NCBI GenBank assembly: GCA_013400115.1
Contig: VXBP01008599.1
Location: 62,001 to 126,000 of the forward strand
Source: Rhinopomastus cyanomelas
Lineage: Eukaryota > Chordata > Aves > Bucerotiformes > Rhinopomastidae
DNA: 64,000 bases
Direction: 5' to 3'
Shown here: positions 56,735 to 64,000 of the stretch, in pieces
How positions within the stretch are numbered: position 1 is the stretch's first letter
Layout of the letters: the number at the start of each line of letters is the position of its first letter
Translations under genes and position numbers: made by a program
The notes under the pieces: generated by a model
What the model was told of the DNA's origin: nothing
What the model saw: the letters and a program-made list of their open reading frames with translations, nothing else
Databases searched by the model: none

Positions 56735-59700
56735 GGGTTTATAAGCTCAGATGCCTGTTACAAAGCGAAACTCAGAGCCAGGGACTGGAAGTCGCGACTC
56801 ATGAATCAGAGCCGTGTTGTTTGGAAACACTCAGCCTCACAGCAAAATAGGAGGGGAACAGGACATTCGAGCCTCTAGCTTCTCCAAATGCCTGACAGCA
56901 GCTGTAGGGGAATGGTCTGTCTCTGAAATGCAGCAATCCTGGACCTTCACTAGGTGACTGGGGCTATAAGATCACACCAAATCCCTTTTTGCAGGAGCAG
57001 CACGCTCTGTCCCCATGGACCCCACCAAGTCCTGCCTCTAACCCTCTACATTCTCAGCTGCGTCTGACAGGAGAGTGAAACAGTCAAAACGAGGGATCCT
57101 AAACAACCCTGAGAGGAAACCCCCCGACAACCTAACGATGGTGTCGCTGCTTCCATAAAGGGCTCTTAGGGCTGGGGAGACCTATTTAAATAGTAAATAA
57201 ACCACAGTTTGCCGGGGCTTTGCTGAGACGGGCTTTGCAGAGCCCATCTGATGGCAGCTGATGCTGGGAGCAGGGAGGCAGCTCGTTTCACCACAAGGCT
57301 GCTGGTGGATGCTCCAGCCCAGCCCAGCACCTCCCAGTCAGCACCATCCCACTGCAGGGCCAGGGCAGGAGGGCAGGGCCAGCAGCCTCGGGGAGCGGAT
57401 GAGCTTGCTGTGGCTGCTCACCTGCCCTCCTGCCCTGGGGAAAGGAGCCATCACAGAGCAGCTGACAAGGAGGAACCGGAGACAAAAACAGGAGAAATAT
57501 CTGGGACAAAAAAATGTCACCCTGCACGGACTCAGGGGCAGCCCTACAGAGAACAACATTTAGAGCCAATCCCATGGGATTAGCTGTGCCGGGGCGAAAG
57601 AGGAGTGATCCCTGTGTGTCAGGGGTCCCCAGGTGCCCACAGACCCTTCCCGCAGGGCTCTGAAGAGATACGATGGCTCGTATCCTCGAGGGAAACCAGT
57701 CACCCTGCCCTGCGCACCCGCAGCTTGCACCTTCCCTTTCCCAGTGCCCAGGATCAGCCCCCCCCGAAGGGCATTTGAGCAGTGAAGGGGTGCAAGGACA
57801 AGGGCTGTGGAGCTGAGCAGCACCTGCTGCGACCTCCTGAGCAGCCCTGGCCATGGTCCTGCTTCAGCTGCTTCTCCCCCTCCTCACCCCTGCTGGGGGA
57901 TACTGCATCCCCTGGTGCCACCTCGGCCCCACTGTGCCATCCAGCCTGCTCTCTGCCTTCCAAGCCCAGACCGAGCAGAGCTGAGCAGGAGCCCTGATCC
58001 TGCTCCTGATGTGAAAGGCAGAGCCAGCCCACTCCAACAGTGGTTCCATCCCCGTGCCACGACCCGAGCCCATCCCTGGCTCACAGTGACTGTTCCTCCC
58101 CAGAGCCAGAACACCTCCAGAGGTTCTGACAGCATCTGCTCGCTCCTCCTGCTCCCCCGTGTTGCTGCCCTTTGGAGCTCTGCTCCAGCACTCCTCCCTT
58201 TGCTTCATTTCATTATGAAGAAGCCAGAGGGTCTCTGGTTTTAGGGAGGGACCTCTCAGAAGAGCCCTGACACCACTGTGGGCCCAGCTGGACAGCAGTG
58301 ACCTCCCACCTTGGGATCAAACCCCGTGGTGACTGCATCCCCAGCTGAGCTCCAGCGACCAAAGGAAGGCACTTCCTCAGGACTGCAGATCCCAACCATC
58401 TCTACTGGTTTTGCTGGGGAAGGAGACACACAGACTCGACTTTCTGAGCTGCATTTTCTTTGCTGTCACCCTGACTGTCCGGCCATGGTGTTGGGTGTCA
58501 TCTGCAGGGAACATCAAGATGATTGAATCATTAAGATTTTGGGTGGATGTCCCTCTATAGCAGCCCTCGTTAGTGAGGAACAAGGGGCAAGGTGGCCAGA
58601 GTTTGTGGTTCTTAATGCTCACAAGACCCTGTGCCCCTGATAAAAACTGCAACGAGGCAGAGCTGCTTCTGCTGGAGCTGTAGAGCAGATTCCTCCCGTT
58701 AAAGCCATTCCACAGCCCAAGGTGCTGCGACGTAGAGCACCACACACACGGCAGCAGCTGCTGCCCAGTGAAACCTCGCAGCAGCCACCACCACTGCTGG
58801 GAGTCAGGAGCAGTGGGCTGTGGTCCCACCGAGGGAGAAGGCATGGAAACACCGCTTGTCGGCACGCAGAAGCGGTTCCTGCATCATTTCTCCTCAGCAG
58901 GAGCATCCATCTGCACTAAACCCTCCCCACACTCAGAGAAACCATTCAGTGGTCAAGGCAGGGGAAAATGCAAAGGAAGCAAAACCCCCCAGCTGCTGTC
59001 ACAGAAGTCCTCACCTCAGTGAGGGTGAGGAGGTTGGAGTTCGTGCAGCAGCCTGGATGCAGATGTGGATACAAAGCAGCAACGAGCTGAGCAGGTGAGA
59101 GGGCTGTGCTGCTGCAGGTGCTGACCACCCTTAGCCCAAAGCAGCTCCATCATCGCCTAGTCAGGCACCTGCTCACCTCACAGGAGCTGCTACACTGGAC
59201 TCTCCCACACTGAGACATCACCTTGCTGAGTTCAGCTGTGCTCATGCTGCATTTATGCTGCAGCTGGTTACGCAGCAATCGCTCTCCTTCACATAGCTGC
59301 AAATCTGCAGGCCAGGAGGGCTTCCAGCCAGACCGAACACAAACCACCTGCTCTGCCAGAACGAGCTCCTCAGCCGCGGTTGCGTCACGTTGAGATGAAA
59401 TAATCCCATCAGCTACCTCAGCACATCCTCGGAAATAAAAGCAATTAAAAGAAAACCCTGCAGCAAAGCACAGAGCTGAGGGGTCTTTGCAGAACCACCC
59501 CTCTGCCTCCAAACCAGCCCAGGCCACAGCAGCCTGGGGAAGGCAGCGATTTGCCGCTAAAACCGGGGAGCAGAGGCAGGAGGGAATCGGGAAAGCAGGG
59601 AAAGAGCACACCATATAGAAAATGTCAAATATGTCAAAACATTCATGAATACCAACATCTCCCTCTGCACCACAACCAGCTGTAAAGGTTACTTAGGGCT

Positions 59701-60763
59701 AACATCTCAGCAAGTGCAGATTATGCAGCGCTGCGTTTACTTATACAGAAAAAATCCGCTACAGGTGCATCCGAAGTGCTTTGCTGGCTGCAGCCAGTGC
59801 AGGGATTTCTGCCTCTGAAGGAAAGTCAGAAGGGTAAAACCACACAGAACAGTGCTTCCCCAGCTTCGCCCGCCCCGGTGTGAGATCCTCCCGGCCGCTC
59901 CCTGCCTGCGCGCCACACACGGTGAGGAGAATTAGGAAAAGGGCTACGGGAGCAAGTGCTGCTGATTGCCTTCGCGGGCTGCCGAAGCTCCCACATGGCA
60001 GCAATTCATCTTCCCCACACCGCGGGCAGCGCGTGTCGCGACACCTCCCTTTCCCTCGCTGGGAGCGACATCAGAAGCGCTGCAGCCCGGCTCGGTCCTG
60101 CGGAACTCGGGCAGATCCCACGCCAGATGTAGGAAACGTTATCCCTGCCCACGATAAGTGAAGCTTCAATTAAATGTCAGCGGCGGAGCAGTGTGTGATG
60201 TATAAGCAAACACCTGACCCCAGCTCACCCCCAGTTTGTCTGTCAAGTTTGCAGACCCTGGCACATTCTGGCCTAGTGCTGCTGCTCAGGAGGAGAGAGG
60301 TGGCCGGACAGCGGGGGCTGCGCAGGCTTTGTGTGAGCAGCAGCTTGGCGGCTTCTAGATAAACAAAGTCGACAGACTCTGTTCTTACACCTCAGTGCAT
60401 TGAAGGAGTAGCTCTGTAGAAGACAGTGTAATTGCACAAGCGAAAGGAGTTGGGTTTGAACCATCCCAACGGCCCGATACCAAGCTACAGAGCTACAAAA
60501 GAAGGGAATCCTGCAGGGACAGGACAGAACGGGTTTGCTCTGCCCTCCCCACATGGTCAAAAAGCAGCAGCAAACACAAGCACACGCTGGGAGCTCTGCT
60601 AAACCCGTGGTCACCCGTGAGGGACACTGTAGGCCTGTGGAAGGGATGGCTGCTCAGAAACCCTCCCGTTGGCACTGCTGGGGAGAAATATTCCTTCAGC
60701 TCCATGTTCTGCCTTGAGCTTCCTCTGAAAACATTGATCCAAATGTCTCTCTGCAATGCCACT
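56735..60763. other. Single-copy GC-moderate intergenic DNA
   Basis: About 4 kb with no recognisable CR1, RNA gene or coding exon. Open frames on several strands between 57250 and 58250 (Pro/Ser/Cys-rich) show no domain and overlap each other, so I treat them as chance. From about 59850 CpG density rises towards the island. A short AT-rich patch at 59600-59760 is the only regulatory-looking stretch. Confidence 0.5.
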
Positions 60764-60956
60764 TCCTTCCTTCCCTTTTCCTTCCCTCCTTCTCTTTTCC
60801 TTTCTTCTTCCTTCCTTCCTTCCTTCCCTCTTCCTTCCTTCCCTCTTCCTTCCCCATTCCCTCTTCCTTCCCTCCTTCCTTCCATCCCTTTCTTTCCCTC
60901 CTTCCTTCCTTCTTTTCCTCCTCCTTTCCCTCTTTCTTTCCTTCCCCTCGTCCCTT
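60764..60956. repeat. (TTCC)n / pyrimidine-rich microsatellite
   Basis: CTTCCTTCC tetranucleotides broken by CTC and TTT runs extend over about 190 bases with almost no purines on the plus strand. The mirrored purine strand encodes artefactual GRKEGRKE-type frames. Long polypurine tracts can form triplex (H-DNA). Confidence 0.9.
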
Positions 60957-61079
60957 CTCTGAAGGCCCCCAACCAAGGAAGCTGTAGATCCACCCTCCCA
61001 GAGACCCAAAGGCTGCAGCACCCCTTGATCCCGGGAAATGTGAACTCCCAGCAATCCCACCCCGTCCAGCCGGGACTCC

Positions 61080-62060
61080 AGTGCCCAGCCCCAGCGAGAG
61101 GGGAAAACTGCTGGAAGCGCCGGGAAAGGTGCGGGAAGAGCCTCCCTGAGCTCCTGGCCCAGCGCCGCGCTCTATCCACTTCACAGTTCCGCCGGTGAAT
61201 TCCTAGCCCGACCGACCCAGACGGCTTCGGTTCTCCCGTCCCCGTCCGGCATCCCCCGGCTCCCGGGGCTGCAGGCGGCGGCTGAGCCGGGCGGCCCCCC
61301 ACCCCCGGCTTCGGGCAGCCCTCTGCCCGCCCCGGCGTTTCTGTCTTTCCCCGACGCACGAAGCTGCGGGTTTTTAATTCCCCGGGGGTTTCGTTTCCTC
61401 CATCTCCCCGCGGGACCGGAGACGTTCTGTCCGATCCCGTCCCACCTTCCCCGAGCCCCCCGCTGTAACCCCAAGGCGAAGGACAGCCTGCGATTGGGGC
61501 CACCGGGAAGTTTCTAAGGGCGGTGCTGATGCCGGGTTTAGAGGGATTCTTGCTGGGGAGATTCCCAGGAATCCGGAGGTTTGGCCCGCGGGTGCAGGAA
61601 CCCGCCACGGCCGGTACCGAGGGGCCGCCGCAGCCCGAAACCCACCTCCGGAGCCGTGGGATTAGGGTTAGGGCTGAGACGCGACCCCGCTCTGCTCATA
61701 AAACGGACTTGGCAGAGCGAAGGCTTGAGCGGGACGGAGGGAGGAGGGAGGGATGCAGGGAAGGAGCGGGGGTGCATCAGGGAGGGATGCAGGGATGCAG
61801 CGGAGAGGGATGCAAGGATGAAGCAGGAATTGATGCAGGGATGGAGGGTTGCAGGAAGGGAGCAGAGAGCGACGCAGGGAGGGACGGCAGGGGGGGACGC
61901 GGAGGGGATGCTGCAGAGATCTGCGGAGGGGAAAAACGCAGGAAAGGACCGACCTTCAGTCTCAGCTTTTTCTCCTCTTCCTCCCGCGGACCGGCTAGTT
62001 CCGCCGCCCCGTTAGGGGAAGGGGCAGTGCCCCGGCCCCGTCGCGAGCAGCCCGAGGCAC
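61080..62060. promoter_or_regulatory. CpG-island-like block downstream of NR4A2
   Basis: The sequence is GC-rich with many CpGs over nearly 1 kb, starting just left of the NR4A2 polyadenylation site. CpG islands usually mark promoters or Polycomb-regulated developmental loci. No start site or exon can be assigned. Long open frames on both strands here come from lack of stops in GC-rich DNA. It could be a promoter for a transcript running left, or part of the extended CpG landscape of the NR4A2 locus. Confidence 0.45.
61738..61915. repeat. Degenerate G-rich minisatellite (GGGATGCA-like units)
   Basis: Irregular repeats of GGGATGCAG, GGATGGAGG and GGGAGGGA fill the interval. Unit length is not constant, and a translation gives a biased Gly/Arg/Glu frame. 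It sits within the CpG-rich block. Confidence 0.65.
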
Positions 62061-62148
62061 AGGGGACCGTCCTCTGGAGGCAGCGGCTGCTGCTGGTGGA
62101 GCCGCTCGCTTGGGCAGAAAGAAGACGAGGTTCGATTCGTTTACATGG

Positions 62149-62154
62149 TTTATT
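62149..62154 (-). terminator. NR4A2: Distal polyadenylation signal AATAAA of NR4A2
   Basis: TTTATT on the plus strand reads AATAAA on the transcript, about 1.49 kb after the stop codon. Cleavage would be expected 10-30 bases further left. This is the last canonical signal before the GC-rich block. Confidence 0.75.
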
Positions 62155-62210
62155 GTTGTAAACATTAAAATTGTCTTTCTCAAAGAAAGAGTTATCAGGA
62201 GGAGGGGAAA

Positions 62211-62254
62211 AATAAGAATAATAATTAATAATAATAATAACCATCATCATCATC
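62211..62254. repeat. (AAT)n followed by (CAT)n trinucleotide tract in 3' UTR
   Basis: AATAATAATTAATAATAATA passes into CCATCATCATCATC. It is a simple tract likely to vary in length, transcribed as UUA/AUG-type repeats in the NR4A2 3' UTR. Confidence 0.8.
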
Positions 62255-62404
62255 GTTTCTAACTGCCGTACACCACAGGAAGAAAGGCAGCGCCTTGTCT
62301 CGTGTGCCGGACCGGGGGAAGTACAAAGCAAAACACTACAGGGAGTGGCAATATTCCAAATATTAACACAAATTCTTATATTAACCGACAATTTCAGACA
62401 TTAT

Positions 62405-62512
62405 AAAACAAAATAAAGAAACAACAGCAACAAAAACAAAAACAAAATTCCCCGAACATAAAAAGCACCCCACCCCCCCAAAAAAAACCCCAGAACAAAA
62501 CAAACCGAAAAG
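62405..62512. repeat. A-rich low-complexity tract (U-rich in NR4A2 mRNA)
   Basis: Repeated AAACAAAA/CAACA units are followed by a C7 run and an A8 run. It lies inside the 3' UTR and probably explains short open frames here of the CFCCCCFFIL kind; those are not genes. Confidence 0.75.
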
Positions 62513-62975
62513 TGAAAGTGCTCAGTAATTTCCAGGGAGTTATGGATAGAATAAGCACTCTGGAAACAGTGGAAAGCTGCTGCATGCAAGGTTTGTTTAG
62601 CTTTTAGACAACAAAATAATCGAGATATAAACTTCTTTTCTGTTTAATCAACATCAACAGTACATACAACACTTACAAACAAGGGGTATCGGGCGGTGTG
62701 TACAAACACGATGTGGCCCTTCGGGGAGGGGCTCGGGGGTCGGTAACACTTGTGCCCACCTATCTTTACACTTGAGAAAATGTTTGAAGCTTCGAGAACT
62801 ACCAGTCCTTATAAAAGCTAACAGACTACATAGTGTCTGAAATACTATTTATAGAATATAGACATCACTGAGATAGCAAGTGCCTATAACGTCGTCACCC
62901 TAGAATCGTCATGCGCTCCTCACATGGAGAGAGTCACTTCTCTTCGTTTCCCTCGTTTCATTAATTTCATCTCCT

Positions 62976-62981
62976 TTTATT
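62976..62981 (-). terminator. NR4A2: Possible proximal polyadenylation signal AATAAA of NR4A2
   Basis: A second AATAAA on the transcript strand lies about 660 bases after the stop. If used it gives a short 3' UTR that keeps all four ATTTA pentamers. Use is unproven. Confidence 0.4.
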
Positions 62982-63092
62982 TTTTACATTGCTTTATGCA
63001 AACACGTTTAGCTTTTACTTCTAATTATTTAGATTTCTTTATCCTGGGGTTTTTTTTGCTGTTTTGTTAGGATTGTTTCCCATATTTCTTCC

Positions 63093-63392
63093 TAAATAGG
63101 CACAGAATAATTCATCTCTTTTTTTTTTTAAAAGCCAAACCGATAAATGTACAAAGCTGTCACCTCCTCCAGCGACGGTGCCCACGCGACATCGGGGTCT
63201 GGGTATTTTATACAGCTTCCCTTTACAGCAGAAAACTTCTGTCTCTAGCAGGGTGAGACTCGTGGGTCACCTCAGCGCTTCGGTCTGTCACCGTGTGAGC
63301 CGCAGCCGCGCACCCGGCCGGCGCCAGACGCCTTCGCCTGGGTTTTTTTTAATCATTGATTATTTTTAAATCAGAAGTCCTTAATAATAAAT
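63093..63392 (-). promoter_or_regulatory. AU-rich pentamer cluster in NR4A2 3' UTR
   Basis: Four ATTTA pentamers (TAAAT on the plus strand) fall within 300 bases, all between the stop codon and the proximal AATAAA. AU-rich elements of this kind are known to destabilise immediate-early mRNAs. They are dispersed rather than overlapping, so this is a weak class of ARE. Confidence 0.45.
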
Positions 63393-63638
63393 TCATTGAT
63401 ATCAGCTGATAATAAAAAGTTTATACCATGGGGTTTTTGTGTAGTCCGTGATCTGCATCCGCGAGGCCCCAGAGCCAGAATGCCCGTTCGCGCTCTGCCT
63501 GCGGGAGGTTGGCAGCCCTGGTTCGGGTGGGTGGTGGGCGCCCAGGGGTGCTGCCCCGGGCCCGGCCCAACTCTCCCCTTCAGACAGGCAACGCATCTCT
63601 GCGCCAGTGCAGTGCAAGTGCAGGGCAGGGGAAGAGTC

Positions 63639-64000
<362 letters not shown>

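Larger units (their letters stand above)
62130..63638 (-). other. NR4A2: NR4A2 3' untranslated region
   Basis: The interval runs from the TAA stop to just past the distal AATAAA, about 1.5 kb, close to the usual NR4A2 3' UTR length. On the transcript strand it contains four ATTTA pentamers (63388-63392, 63367-63371, 63144-63148, 63093-63097), as expected for an unstable immediate-early mRNA. It also holds U-rich tracts (around 62405-62510) and a trinucleotide tract at 62211-62254. No CR1 fragment interrupts it, in contrast to the desert to the left. The cleavage position is inferred from the signal, not observed. Confidence 0.85.

Noticed and set aside
57288..57854. 188-codon minus frame
   Set aside because: No domain, antisense to other frames of similar length, no splice or promoter support.
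60493..61608. 371-codon minus-strand open frame
   Set aside because: It crosses the TTCC microsatellite (giving GRKEGRKE-type runs) and the CpG-rich block, overlaps long frames on other strands, and shows no domain. GC-rich DNA lacks stops by chance.
61664..61676. Telomere-like TTAGGGTTAGGG
   Set aside because: Barely two units inside G-rich DNA; too short to mean an interstitial telomere.
61523..62161. 212-codon plus-strand frame opposite a 204-codon minus frame
   Set aside because: Both come from a G-rich minisatellite and CpG-rich DNA and overlap the end of the NR4A2 3' UTR; composition is biased and no domain is visible.

Overview
This window looks like bird nuclear DNA, mostly a gene-poor intergenic region. 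Three observations support that. There are more than fifty fragments of CR1, the dominant avian LINE, nearly all truncated at the 5' end. Single-copy AT-rich blocks alternate with CpG-rich ones. The only recognisable protein-coding gene is a vertebrate nuclear receptor. The commonest CR1 type carries the tail TTAGGGATTGGAAGGGACCT and is abundant and little diverged. That would suit a lineage with a CR1 expansion, such as woodpeckers and their relatives, but this is inference and the species is not fixed by what I see.

The one gene lies at the right edge on the minus strand: the terminal coding exon of NR4A2 (NURR1), its splice acceptor and about 1.5 kb of 3' UTR with two AATAAA signals and AU-rich pentamers. 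The rest of NR4A2 lies beyond base 64000. Everything to the left is therefore downstream of NR4A2. In other vertebrates this is a large desert extending towards KCNJ3; that synteny is recalled, not shown here.

Layout. 1-23 kb: single-copy DNA with many CR1 fragments, one assembly scar (an N at 2044) and a 14 x 14-bp minisatellite. 23.6-34.8 kb: the most repeat-poor stretch, with several AT-rich blocks that look like candidate conserved regulatory elements. 34.8-56.7 kb: CR1-rich again, with the longest CR1 copy (40.3-41.35 kb, still showing a FADD reverse-transcriptase motif) and an internally deleted CR1 with a 216-codon frame. 56.7-62.1 kb: single-copy, increasingly GC- and CpG-rich, ending in a CpG-island-like block with a TTCC microsatellite next to the NR4A2 polyadenylation site. 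62.1-64 kb: NR4A2.

I found no rRNA, tRNA, CRISPR, or intact mobile element, and no new gene system. Most long open frames are CR1 ORF2 remnants or low-complexity frames. The best leads are structural: an inverted pair of chimeric CR1 copies 45 kb apart whose identity falls sharply along their length, a probable falsely duplicated heterozygous deletion, possible short chimeric retroelements with a CR1 tail, nested CR1 insertions, two hairpins, and candidate enhancers around NR4A2. 'Type A' and 'type B' CR1 are my working labels for two sequence groups seen here, not database subfamily names.
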